In this document: piece after piece, positions 1 to 8,764 of the stretch
How the letters are laid out: each line of letters begins with the position of its first letter
How positions within the stretch are numbered: position 1 is the stretch's first letter
DNA from: Methylobacterium sp. C25
Lineage (GTDB): Bacteria > Pseudomonadota > Alphaproteobacteria > Rhizobiales > Beijerinckiaceae
NCBI RefSeq assembly: GCF_021352225.1
Contig: NZ_JAAUVI010000013.1
Coordinates: forward strand, 1 to 64,000
Direction: 5' to 3'
Length of the DNA: 64,000 bases
Made by a program: the position numbers and the translations under genes
The notes under the pieces: model-generated
Database searches by the model: none
Told to the model about the DNA's origin: nothing
Seen by the model: the letters and a program-made list of their open reading frames with translations, nothing else

Positions 1-130
1 GGATGCTCTCTGGCCCGGTCGTGCGAGGCGTAGAACAGCGCCGCCGGTGGGGCCGGGCCGCCGAAGGGGTGGTCGTCACGGATATAGGTCCAGATCAGGC
101 CGGTGACCATCCGACCCTTGGCCGGAAGAT
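1..130 (-). pseudogene. IS66-family TnpC transposase fragment, cut by the window edge
   Basis: The reverse strand encodes a stretch with the IS66 TnpC core signature: a GRMVTGLIWTY segment, then RDDHPFGGPAPPAALF. Intact TnpC has GRxxTGRLWTYVRDDRPxGG and APPAAxFxYSxDR at this place. Similarity stops near base 130, and the following sequence shows no continuation, so the gene is truncated on that side. What lies left of base 1 cannot be seen. It is not identical to the IS66 element at 6745-8476, which carries a related but different version of the same motif. Confidence 0.7.
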
Positions 131-324
131 GGCCTGACAGTCGATCGGTGTTCTGGAAGCCTCAAGCGGAAAACGGCGCTCGCCGCCGCTCCCCTCTGCG
201 GACCGGAATGCACGGATCTCCATTTTGACCAACGGCATCGCCAGAGGGCGGGATACGTTTATGCAGACTGCTCAGACTAGCGGATCCAGAGCTAATTGCC
301 GACGGGTCGGGCCATACGTTTACC

Positions 325-640
325 GCCGGAAAGCGCCGCGGTGAGCCTTCACGGCCGAGGATTCTATCACCACTTGCACCGATGAGCCGCCAGTGTGTTT
401 GAGGGTCTCTAACAATCCGACCCAGAATCTTGGCCGCCAAACGTACGAAGCGATTGTAGAGGGCTTTCTACGGCCCGTAGACCACCCGTGGTCCGCCCAG
501 AGGCCTCCGCTCTTCGGCACCTAGACGTCCCACTGAACAGGTGCTGACCGTCCACCCCACCTTTGACCCACATGTCGGGCCCAGGTGCGGTGCGACCCCG
601 CAAACTGCTCGTCCGTCGCCCAAGAATGATCTATCTGCTC
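325..640 (-). pseudogene. Decayed IS5-family (IS427-like) transposase N-terminal part
   Basis: Read on the reverse strand, pieces in different frames line up with the start of IS5-family transposases: WATDEQFA near 610-632, then a YGPRKTxYNRFVR-like segment near 440-480, then LLETLKHTGGSSVQVVI and SAVKAHR near 335-410. At least two frameshifts and a stop separate the pieces, so this cannot be translated. The C-terminal catalytic half is not recognisable. It is part of the insertion-sequence debris at the left boundary of the glycan island. Confidence 0.55.
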
Positions 641-1150
641 CTCAATCGGGAGCCTTGAACATGCCGCTTCCGGCCAAGCCAAATTTACGGGTTCGGAGCC
701 TAGACTAGTGGAGCAGCCAATCAAAAGTGCAGAGGCGACAGGCTGGATCACCGAACATCTCGACTGTTCGGCGAAGCCGCGGTTTAACGTCAGGATCATG
801 CCGCTCGTCCCCATAGCACGTGTCGACGGGTTGAGTACACGGATTGCCGCCGCTTGTGATCACCAGCGGGATTATCCATTTGCCACATCTGCACAAATGT
901 TGCAGGAGTCGCGCTTTCAAATCCGCAACGGCATCGGATAGCGCCGACAAGACCCCACAACCAAAGCAAAATGATGTGCTATGCAAACCGAGGCGGAATG
1001 AGCGTCAGATAACGTGAGATACATTTTTAAAAATACACACGATGCAGATATGATCAGACTGAATGATGGTATCAAAGAATGTACCGCGCCGTCGTGAGCA
1101 GATTTTGATCGCGGAGCCCGAGTATCCCAGTGATAAGCGCGGAGTGACGA
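641..1150. other. Intergenic stretch without a recognisable gene
   Basis: Short open frames occur on both strands (for example 708-941 on the plus strand), but none has a convincing start, codon use or family resemblance. The last 150 bases become AT-rich, matching the island that follows. The promoter for the downstream glycan genes should lie here, but no clear -35/-10 pair was identified. Confidence 0.5.
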
Positions 1151-2713
1151 ATGCCGTCCGACACACTTAATGTTTTTGGACTGAAGATCCAAATAATCAG
1201 CGTTACTTTTGAGGGGGCGCGACTAGCGGTCTGGAATAACCAAAATTCGCATACCAGGCTTTCCCTAAAATTTACATTTTCGTCTGGGGCCGCCGAAATC
1301 AACCAATCGGTAACAGAGATTGGCGAACATTTTATCTCATTTCATGCGTTCGGGTTTAGCGGTTTTCATGACACTTATATTGATATTCTAATCACAGAAA
1401 TGTCAACAGGCGCTGATCTCCAAGTTGGAAGGGTGAATATTTATCGGCTGCCATTGATTCCATTCTACAGAGATTTAGGTATAGACCACCACGATGCGTT
1501 TTTTTTCCAGACGTATTGCGGACAGTACACTGTATATGGCAATCGTTCCGACCAGCACTTCCCGCAAATCGGGATTTTTTTGTTGCCCGCCGACGTGGAT
1601 CAACGTAATATACTAGAGGCGCTCAAACAAATTCCAAATAATATCCGTCAGATAATATCTCAAAGACGCGCACTTTTATACATTGATCAGTCTCACGAGG
1701 GAAATCCATTTGATCCGGTATTTGGCCAAGAGCTTCATGCGACGTTAAAGGGAATAAATATTGACGCTGATTTAGTATTTTTCGCAAATCACACATATAA
1801 TTACAAGAAGAAATATGACCAATGGGTTCAAATTTTCAAGCCGGAACATAAGCTGAATATTATTTACTCTCACTGGTACGCAGATGGTTTGTTACATCAC
1901 GAACAGAATTATTTCGACACGCACGGCGGGATAGATAACTTTGTCCGCATGCGCCGATTTCGAGCATTCTCGGGTGCTTTAAGAACTAAGAAGTTCTTCT
2001 CAATGAACTACACACCCAGGCCCCATCGTGTTTTATTGATGCTTAAGCTTATAGACTTGAACATACTTGATGACGCCTTTGTCTCGTTTGGGGGCGTAGG
2101 AAACTCAGATCTATATAAGAATAACTACTTTGAAATGAACGGAGATAGCTTCATTAATGCCGTTGATCAAAGCCGGCTGCTCAAGAATTTTGCAAGACTT
2201 TCCAATGTCGGGACATTAACCGTAGACAGACCGTTTCGGTCAGGCGTTGAAGGAGAAGCAATTCGTTTGTCCGCAACGATGAGTCAGGAGCCTTACGACG
2301 ATAGTTATTTCAGCATTGTCACTGAGTCTGAAATGTTGCTTGAGTCTGATTTTCAAAGAGTCACCGAAAAAGTATATAAACCTCTACTCCGATTGCATCC
2401 TATGCTCGTGATGGGTAACGCTCATACAATGGGTTTACTCAGAGATCAGGGATTTATGACCTTTGAAGGATTTTTCGATGAACAATATGACAGCTGCGAG
2501 TTGGCTTCGGAAAGAATAAGCAAAGTATTTAAACAGATTGATAAATTTTCGGCAGCGTCAAAGAATGAAATATCCGAAATGTACAGGAAAATCTGGCCTC
2601 GGTTAGAGCACAACATATATCACATCAATACGTACATGAAGAATGATATGAGGAACAATAAGAGGAAGATTTTGGATTGCTTGTACAGCAAACTAAATGA
2701 TATTAGGTGTTAA
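1151..2713 (+). CDS. Unrecognised protein, possibly a glycosyltransferase
   Basis: A 520-residue soluble protein with no signal peptide or membrane segment. I do not recognise the N-terminal half (beta-rich looking, then FLLPADVDQRNILEAL). The C-terminal half has a pattern reminiscent of fucosyltransferase-like and other B-fold sugar transferases: FSIVTES, then TEKVYKPLLRLHPMLVMGN, then LRDQGFMTFEGFFDEQYD. In those proteins a Glu-Lys pair before a Lys-Pro binds the nucleotide sugar. A GGAG sequence seven bases upstream supports the ATG. Codon use is clearly more AT-rich than in the genes after 13,500. It lies about 110 bases ahead of gmd in the same direction, so a role in adding a sugar to surface polysaccharide is plausible. 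That is inference; a different function is possible. Confidence 0.6.
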   Translation: MPSDTLNVFGLKIQIISVTFEGARLAVWNNQNSHTRLSLKFTFSSGAAEINQSVTEIGEHFISFHAFGFSGFHDTYIDILITEMSTGADLQVGRVNIYRLPLIPFYRDLGIDHHDAFFFQTYCGQYTVYGNRSDQHFPQIGIFLLPADVDQRNILEALKQIPNNIRQIISQRRALLYIDQSHEGNPFDPVFGQELHATLKGINIDADLVFFANHTYNYKKKYDQWVQIFKPEHKLNIIYSHWYADGLLHHEQNYFDTHGGIDNFVRMRRFRAFSGALRTKKFFSMNYTPRPHRVLLMLKLIDLNILDDAFVSFGGVGNSDLYKNNYFEMNGDSFINAVDQSRLLKNFARLSNVGTLTVDRPFRSGVEGEAIRLSATMSQEPYDDSYFSIVTESEMLLESDFQRVTEKVYKPLLRLHPMLVMGNAHTMGLLRDQGFMTFEGFFDEQYDSCELASERISKVFKQIDKFSAASKNEISEMYRKIWPRLEHNIYHINTYMKNDMRNNKRKILDCLYSKLNDIRC

Positions 2714-2825
2714 TATATTCGCTTTGGGTGTCTTTATTGCGCCGCAGCCATTCGATCTACTAAATGTGCCGTGGGCTATTTATTCGGCCCAATAAAAACA
2801 ACTCTTGTGGAATGAGGACATACGT

Positions 2826-3902
2826 ATGACCCGTAAAATTGCTCTAATCACTGGAGTAACCGGACAAGACGGCGCATATCTATCTGAGTTCCTGCTAAAT
2901 AAAGGATACGAAGTTCATGGAATTAAGCGTCGCACATCGTTATTCAATACTGCGCGTATTGATCACTTATTTACTAAAGCGGAAAGCGAAGGGTTGCCCT
3001 TCATTCTTCATCACGGTGACATGACTGATTCGTCGTCCTTGCTGCGAATTATACAGCAAGTTCAACCTGACGAAATATACAATTTGGCCGCCCAAAGTCA
3101 TGTTGCAGTAAGTTTTGAGGAGCCTGAATACACAGCAAACTCGGATGGCGTTGGTGTTCTTCGAGTCTTAGAAGCAATAAGAATTCTCGGTCTTCAAAAT
3201 AAAACACGCTTCTATCAAGCGTCGACGTCGGAATTATACGGTCTCGTTCAACAGACCCCACAGACTGAACTCACACCCTTTTATCCACGAAGTCCATATG
3301 CAGTTGCGAAACTTTATGCTTTTTGGATCACGGTAAACTATAGAGAGGCGTATAATATATATGCCTGCAATGGCATTCTATTTAATCATGAGTCTCCTCT
3401 TCGGGGGGAAACTTTTGTCACTCGCAAGATAACTAGAGCGCTCACCAGAATCAGCGTCGGGTTACAGAACGATCTCAAGCTTGGCAATTTGGACGCGAAG
3501 CGGGACTGGGGGCATGCTAGAGACTATGTTGAGATGCAGTGGCTTATGCTCCAGCAACAACAGCCTGAAGACTTTGTCATAGCGACGGGGAGGCAGTATA
3601 CAGTTCGACAATTTGTGGATCAAAGCGCTGAACGATTGGGAATGACCATCGCTTGGTCTGGTTCGGGTGAGAGCGAAATTGGGACACTTGCGAGCACTAC
3701 TGAAGCTCGATTAAAGCCTTTGGTCGGGAAGGTCATTGTTGCTGTTGATCCTCGATATTTTAGGCCGACAGAAGTCGAAACTTTGTTGGGTGACGCCGAA
3801 AAAGCGAGGATGAAACTTGGTTGGGAAGCAAGAACTTCGTTCGAAGAGTTGGTTAATGAGATGATTGATGCCGATTTGCATGATGCAAAAAAATATCTCT
3901 AA
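2826..3902 (+). CDS. gmd: GDP-mannose 4,6-dehydratase
   Basis: Converts GDP-D-mannose to GDP-4-keto-6-deoxy-D-mannose, the branch-point precursor of fucose, colitose, perosamine and rhamnose derivatives. The 358-residue length is normal for Gmd. The N-terminus has the short-chain dehydrogenase cofactor loop (TGVTGQDGAYL), followed by RRTSLFNT, the STSELYG segment, and the catalytic Tyr-x-x-x-Lys in SPYAVAKLY, plus FNHESPLRGETFVTRKI typical of the family. A GAGG about nine bases upstream supports the ATG at 2826 over a TTG at 2805. The reading frame is AT-rich, like its neighbours. It starts the gmd-colC-colD run; the next gene begins 29 bases after its stop. Confidence 0.95.
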   Translation: MTRKIALITGVTGQDGAYLSEFLLNKGYEVHGIKRRTSLFNTARIDHLFTKAESEGLPFILHHGDMTDSSSLLRIIQQVQPDEIYNLAAQSHVAVSFEEPEYTANSDGVGVLRVLEAIRILGLQNKTRFYQASTSELYGLVQQTPQTELTPFYPRSPYAVAKLYAFWITVNYREAYNIYACNGILFNHESPLRGETFVTRKITRALTRISVGLQNDLKLGNLDAKRDWGHARDYVEMQWLMLQQQQPEDFVIATGRQYTVRQFVDQSAERLGMTIAWSGSGESEIGTLASTTEARLKPLVGKVIVAVDPRYFRPTEVETLLGDAEKARMKLGWEARTSFEELVNEMIDADLHDAKKYL

Positions 3903-3931
3903 AAAATATGTTTTTAAAAGGCAGCGCTTAG

Positions 3932-4858
3932 ATGACTCTACGTGTTTTCATTACCGGCGGCGGCGGCATGGTCGGACGCAATTTGCTCGAGCTTCTTCCG
4001 CGACAGTGGATTATAGCGGCACCCACGCGACGCGAACTCGACCTTTTTGATTATGACAATTTAGTCAGGTTTGTTCGCGATTTTAAGCCAGACGCAATTG
4101 TTCATGCCGCCGGAAAAGTTGGAGGCATACAGGCTAATATAGCTGCTCCTGTCGATTTTATGGTTCAAAACGTCGATATTGGGCGAAATGTTATTCTTGC
4201 TGCACAGCTGGCGGGAGTTGATCGAATTTTGAACTTGGCAAGTTCTTGCATATATCCTCGCGATCGGGATGGGATTCTTAACGAGCATGATCTATTGAGT
4301 GGGCCCCTTGAGCGGACTAACGAAGGTTATGCGATTGCGAAGATATTCACTTTGAAACTTTGTGAGTATTTGAATATTGAGACGAAAGATCGACGCTTTA
4401 AAACCTTAATCCCGTGTAATTTATATGGAAAGTATGATCATTTCGAAGAAAATGTCTCGCATTTAGTGCCCGCAATCATTCGAAAGATTCACTCTGCAAA
4501 AGAGAGTGGTTGCGATACTGTTGAAATATGGGGTGATGGTACTGCGCGGCGCGAGTTCATGTTTGCGGGTGATTTCGCAAAGATGATAATTCGAGCACTC
4601 GCTGATTTTTCTAACCTCCCTGACTTAATGAACGTCGGAGTTGGAATGGATTATTCAGTTCTTGATTACTATCAGACGGCGGCACAGGTGATTGATTGGT
4701 CTGGGACCTTTGTTTTCGATCGGAGTAAACCCGCTGGGATGCGGCGGAAATTGATATCTGTCGACCGGCAGCGCGCGTGGGGATGGGCTCCAGAGACTTC
4801 CCTGTATGAAGGTATTGCAGCTACTTACAAGTATTATGAAGCGGAGATGGCACAATGA
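3932..4858 (+). CDS. colC: GDP-sugar epimerase/reductase, probable GDP-L-colitose synthase
   Basis: A 308-residue extended short-chain dehydrogenase of the GDP-L-fucose synthase (Fcl/WcaG) type. It shows the cofactor loop ITGGGGMVGRN, the HAAGKVGGIQAN segment, the catalytic Ser in LASSCIYPR and Tyr-x-x-x-Lys in GYAIAK, and the GDGTARREFMFAGD segment of the family. Fcl and ColC both epimerise C5 and reduce the C4 ketone of a 4-keto-6-deoxy GDP-sugar and are hard to separate by sequence alone. I favour ColC because the next gene, overlapping by four bases (ATGA), encodes a ColD-type dehydratase, and ColC acts directly after ColD. If the product is not 3-deoxygenated, the gene would be fcl, making GDP-L-fucose. 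The pair is probably translationally coupled. Confidence 0.85.
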   Translation: MTLRVFITGGGGMVGRNLLELLPRQWIIAAPTRRELDLFDYDNLVRFVRDFKPDAIVHAAGKVGGIQANIAAPVDFMVQNVDIGRNVILAAQLAGVDRILNLASSCIYPRDRDGILNEHDLLSGPLERTNEGYAIAKIFTLKLCEYLNIETKDRRFKTLIPCNLYGKYDHFEENVSHLVPAIIRKIHSAKESGCDTVEIWGDGTARREFMFAGDFAKMIIRALADFSNLPDLMNVGVGMDYSVLDYYQTAAQVIDWSGTFVFDRSKPAGMRRKLISVDRQRAWGWAPETSLYEGIAATYKYYEAEMAQ

Positions 4859-6021
4859 GCTATAGGTATCCCTTAGCTACAACGACATGGTCTGACGAGG
4901 AATTTGCGGCTATCGGTAGGGTCGTAGAGTCTGGCGTGTTTAGTATGGGGAAAGAAGTTTTAGAATTTGAAAGGCGTTTTGCGGATTGGCAGGGTAGCCG
5001 CTACTCTGTGATGGTTAATTCTGGATCGTCGGCAAATCTCCTGATGGTTGCATCTCTTTTCTACTGCAAAGCATCAGAGTTTCGTCTGGAGCGTGGCGAT
5101 GAGGTCATCGTTCCTGCTATATCGTGGTCAACTACCTTTTTTCCCCTGGTACAATATGGCCTAAAACTGAAGTTTGTCGACATTGATCCCTTTACGTTAA
5201 ATATGGATATATCCGGTCTCAAGTCAGCAATAACTGAACGCACAAGATGTGTATTTTTGGTGAATTTGCTTGGAAATGCTAATCAATTCGATGTCGTTAG
5301 AGGTATAATTCAAGACAAAAACATATTCGTTTTGGAGGATAATTGTGAATCACTTGGCGCTACGTACAAGGGAAGTCGTTGTGGGTCATTCGGGGTAATG
5401 GGATCGTTCAGTACTTTTTTCTCGCACCATATCTCGACGATGGAGGGGGGGCTGATTGTAACCGATGACGAAGAGTTTTATCATATTTTGCTGTCGTTGC
5501 GGGCGCATGGATGGACTAGAAATCTTCCAAAATACAACAATGTCACTGGCGTGAAATCGGATGACCTGTTTGAGGAGTCGTTTAAATTTGTCCTCCCAGG
5601 TTACAATGTTAGGCCTCTTGAGATGTCTGGTGCAATCGGAATAGAGCAAATCAAGAAAATTGATAGAATCGTAGCCGAACGCCGCGCGAACGCCGGGCGA
5701 TTCGTTGAGGCAATGTACGATCATCCCGACCTAATGATCCAGAAAGAGGTTGGTGAAAGCAGTTGGTTTGGATTTAGCTTAGTTGTTAGACCGGAATCAT
5801 CTCTTACTCGCAAAGAACTCGTTTTAAGGTTGGGTAAGGCCGGATTTGAGTGCAGGCCTATTGTCGCTGGTAACTTCACAAGAAATCCAGTTATGCAGTA
5901 TGTTGATTCGAGTGATTTTGGAAAGCTTGATAATGCGGATCGCGTTACTGATTTTGGAGTTTTTATTGGAAACCATCACTATGACATGGGAGATGCTTTC
6001 TCAGAACTTTCGCGAATTTAG
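4855..6021 (+). CDS. colD: GDP-4-keto-6-deoxy-D-mannose 3-dehydratase (ColD)
   Basis: A 388-residue PLP-dependent enzyme of the DegT/DnrJ/EryC1 aminotransferase fold. It should remove the C3 hydroxyl of GDP-4-keto-6-deoxymannose using PLP and glutamate as amino donor. The decisive feature is at residues 185-199: FSTFFSHHISTMEGG. Sugar aminotransferases have a Schiff-base lysine at position 191; here it is histidine, as in E. coli ColD (His188 by my alignment from memory). Other near-identical ColD stretches are EDNCESLGATYKG, SLRAHGWTRNLP, SDDLFEESFKFVLPGYN and GESSWFGFS, and the length matches E. coli ColD. The start overlaps the colC stop. Like its neighbours it is AT-rich compared with the genes after 13,500. 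Alternatives such as GDP-perosamine synthase are argued against by the missing lysine. Confidence 0.93.
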   Translation: MSYRYPLATTTWSDEEFAAIGRVVESGVFSMGKEVLEFERRFADWQGSRYSVMVNSGSSANLLMVASLFYCKASEFRLERGDEVIVPAISWSTTFFPLVQYGLKLKFVDIDPFTLNMDISGLKSAITERTRCVFLVNLLGNANQFDVVRGIIQDKNIFVLEDNCESLGATYKGSRCGSFGVMGSFSTFFSHHISTMEGGLIVTDDEEFYHILLSLRAHGWTRNLPKYNNVTGVKSDDLFEESFKFVLPGYNVRPLEMSGAIGIEQIKKIDRIVAERRANAGRFVEAMYDHPDLMIQKEVGESSWFGFSLVVRPESSLTRKELVLRLGKAGFECRPIVAGNFTRNPVMQYVDSSDFGKLDNADRVTDFGVFIGNHHYDMGDAFSELSRI

Positions 6022-6744
6022 GCGATCAACCTATGCGCTTTGGTCGTAAGACGATATCGATGCTCCATTGGAGCCGGCTGTTGCTATGTCGTAACGTATA
6101 GACCAACTGGGCAGACGAATGTCACCGTGTCGCTGTTCGTTTTGGCGAGGGTGCTTATTTGGCAAAACGCAGGCATCAAACTTTAAAAGCTTACCGCTGG
6201 CTGGTGCAGTGACGCTAAAGGAAGTTCCACCGATGCTTTGAGGTGTGCGAGTCTGAGCGATTGGCTCGGACTGTCTGCGTTCTGCTGAACGAAGCCGCCA
6301 AGGCGCTTCTGATCCACCATTGTTGGTGGCCAGTCGCGTCCGTTCTAGGACGTCCACAGTGTCCGGATCGTGGTGCTTTCGGTTAACGCCTGTTCGTGCT
6401 GGAGTTGTCTTTACCGGCAGCCGCCGGCCTTCCCGTGGTCGAGTGGGGGCACCAGCACGTTGCCGATGTTCTTCTGCACGACGAGACCTGCTCGCCCGGC
6501 AAGGAGCTGCTGCCCACCGGCGCCGTTGCCAACGCGCTTGTTCTAATCTGCTCTGATCCGCCGTGCGAGGTCGCACACAGGGCAGGCCATGCGTTGGCTA
6601 GCTCGATTGGGATCGTGCTGAGCTCTGTCCAGCGCATCTGGTTGGCTCACCGCCTGCCGCCGCATCCGTGCGTGTACGGCTGTGGTGAGTACGCCTCCGG
6701 TGAAGGCCGCGTTGGCCTCTGCGACGGTGTATCAGGAGGAGATA
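6022..6744. other. Non-coding gap between colD and the IS66 element
   Basis: About 720 bases where composition rises from AT-rich to GC-rich. Several open frames on both strands have no start signal, no family resemblance and mutually conflicting phases, so none is reported as a gene. It is probably old transposon or foreign DNA that I cannot name. No terminator hairpin for the colitose genes was identified just after 6021. Confidence 0.5.
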
Positions 6745-7790
6745 GCTTGGGTTGAGACGGCTGAGGATGTCGGCAAGCCAAGCTTGCGGATTGACACCGT
6801 TGAGCTTAGCGCGGTCTCGATCAGCGTGTAGAGTGCTGCAGTCTGGTGGCCGGCCGCCTCCAAGGCGGCGAAGGTCCAGTTGCGGCGGCCCACCGCGATC
6901 GGCCGGATTGCGCGTTCGGCGGCATTGTTTGAGAGGCAGACACGCCCGTCGTCGAGGAAGAGGATGAAGGCGCTCCAGCGCTTGAGCATGTAATCGATCG
7001 CTTGCTCCGTCGGAGCCTTGGCCGAGAGCTTGGCGCGGTTGGCCAGCAGCCACGCCTTCAACTCGGCGACGAGGGCGACCGAGCGGGCGCTTCGGTGCGT
7101 GCCACCGCCTCGATGGCGATCGGAGCCTTCCTCAGGTCAGCCAGCGCTAAGAAATTGCGCCGGGCATGCGCCCAGCGGGCCGCCTCGCGGAGCGGGCCTG
7201 GTTTGCGACCGGGCTCGTACAGCCGACCGAACCGGAGAAGGCATCCGCCTGCACGATGCCGTGGAAACCACCCAGCCTAGGTCTCGGCATGCGCGCCAGA
7301 GCGATCGGCGGAGTAGAAGTAGGGTACAGCCGGTGGTTCGGGACCACCGAAGGGACGGTCGTCATGCACCACCGTCCAGAGCCGCCCCGTGTGGGTCTTG
7401 CCCTTAGCCAGGACCGGTAAGGGCGTGTCGTCGAGATGCAGGCGCTCAGTCCCTCGAACGTGGGCCTCTATCCCGGCGACCAGGGGCGACAGGGTGGTCG
7501 TCGCCGCTCCGACCCAGCTGGCCAGCGTCGAGACCTCGATAGGTAGGCCCTCGTGGGCGAAGTGCTGGCTCTGGCGATGCAGCGGCAGGTGCAGGCCGAA
7601 GTTGGCCATCATCACCTCGGCGAGGAGGTTTGGGCCCGCTCGTCCGCGCGGGATCGGATGGAATGGGGCCGGAGCCTGCGCGATCGTCTCGCAGTCGCTG
7701 CACGAGAAGCGCTCGCGTACGTGCTGGATCACGATCCAGCGCGCCGGGATACGCTCGCCAACTCTCCTGCGGCGTTCGCCAGTCGACACC
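6745..7790 (-). pseudogene. IS66 TnpC transposase, frameshifted and missing its N-terminus
   Basis: The reverse strand carries the middle and C-terminal parts of an IS66 TnpC. The zinc-knuckle-like FSCSDCETIAQAPAP, LLAEVMMANFGLHLPLHRQ and GRLWTVVHDDRPFGGPEPP lie between 7277 and 7789 and end in a stop. A second frame covers the GIVQADAFSG segment, and a third (6732-7061) has NNAAERAIRPIAVGRRNW. Near 6840 the TLIETA segment jumps frame again into LNGVNPQAWLADILSRL. At least three frameshifts and the absence of roughly the first 130 residues make it non-functional. It directly abuts the end of TnpB, so the missing N-terminus was probably lost by an internal deletion. Confidence 0.8.
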
Positions 7791-8084
7791 CGAGAGCAGG
7801 TAGCCGTGTTGCGCCGTCGAGATCGTCACGGCTCCGTCCGTCACCGAGGGCCACAGGAAGCGGCCGCGGTCGAGCCGCTTTGTGTAGAGGCAAGCGCTCT
7901 GGCCATCGTGCCAGACCACCTTGATCAGGTCGCCGCGCCGCCGTCGGAACACGAACAGATGCCCGCCATGGGTATCCCGCTTGAGCATCTCCTGCACGAT
8001 CAGGCCCAAACTCGAAAAGCCTTTGCGCATGTCGGTGTGGCCAGTGGCCAGCCACACCCGCACGTTGGCCGGCAGCGGGATAAT
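7746..8084 (-). pseudogene. tnpB: IS66 accessory protein TnpB (Orf2), start not clear
   Basis: Reverse-strand translation matches the IS66 Orf2 family along its full usual length of about 113 residues: PLPANVRVWLATGHTDMRKG, then KRDTHGGHLFVFRRRRGDL, KVVWHDGQSACLYTKRL, RGRFLWPS and YLLSGVDWRTPQESW. The function of TnpB in IS66 is accessory to transposition. There is no ATG at the expected first codon (the frame reads Ile-Ile-Pro-Leu-Pro), and the frame stays open upstream and downstream into neighbouring IS sequence, so the gene has probably lost its start and stop. It sits between tnpA and the broken tnpC. Confidence 0.75.
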
Positions 8085-8212
8085 CGGCCCTCCAGGGCGT
8101 CCAGCACCCGCCGAAGCGCCGCGGTATCGACGTCGGAGCCGACCCGAACGCGCCGGCCCCTGCTGAAATCGATCTCGATCACCCCGCTGAAGCGACAGCT
8201 GCGGTTGGGCTC

Positions 8213-8476
8213 TCAACCAGGCTCGACCGTCATCACGGCGGTCGCGGGTGCGGTCACGACGGGGACCAGTGCTCGCGTTGGCGCACCGGCACGCTCGCAC
8301 AGCAACGTGCGCCAGCGGAACAGCTGACTGATGTGGAGACCGGTCCGGCGGGCGACATCCGAGGTCGACACACCCGGTTCAAACGAAGCGGCGACCAACC
8401 GCTCCTTATCCGCCCGCGTCCAGCGTCGACGCCGCCCGGCTGTGACCAGTTCGATACCCGCCTGCGTCACGCTCAA
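8213..8476 (-). CDS. tnpA: IS66 Orf1 (TnpA), helix-turn-helix protein
   Basis: An 87-residue protein of the IS66 TnpA/IS3 OrfA helix-turn-helix type. RRWTRADKERLVAASFEPG is followed by the HTH segment STSDVARRTGLHISQLFRWR. It starts at a TTG codon (8476). It begins the tnpA-tnpB-tnpC order typical of IS66 elements. The C-terminus (VVTAPATAVMTVEPG) looks shortened compared with family members of about 130 residues, so it may also be damaged. I did not find terminal inverted repeats, so element borders are uncertain. Confidence 0.7.
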   Translation of the reverse strand: MSVTQAGIELVTAGRRRRWTRADKERLVAASFEPGVSTSDVARRTGLHISQLFRWRTLLCERAGAPTRALVPVVTAPATAVMTVEPG

Positions 8477-8764
8477 GGTCCTAGGATCACTCCTATGTCC
8501 TCAGCCTCAACGAGCGAGCTCACAAGGCGGCCTTCGCCGGATGCGTACACCGGGACGAAACACCTAGCAAACGCATGAGACCAAAACCAAAGGACAATAT
8601 ACCCGCAGTTCGCCGTATTGGTCTCGATGTCAAACGAAGGCATTGACCAAAATGTTCATAATATCCAATTAAGCGGCCGCAACGACATATGTCCGATTAA
8701 TCGACAAGCCAACGAAAATTGACCATATCGGTTTTTATAGAACTAGCGTTATTCTGAGAACTTT

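Noticed and set aside
6396..6755. A 119-codon frame in the gap after colD
   Set aside because: No ribosome-binding site, no recognised motif, and equally long conflicting frames on the other strand.
1..8476. A functional composite transposon bounded by two IS66 copies
   Set aside because: Both IS66 pieces are broken and differ from each other, and no inverted repeats or target duplications were found, so mobility is not supported.
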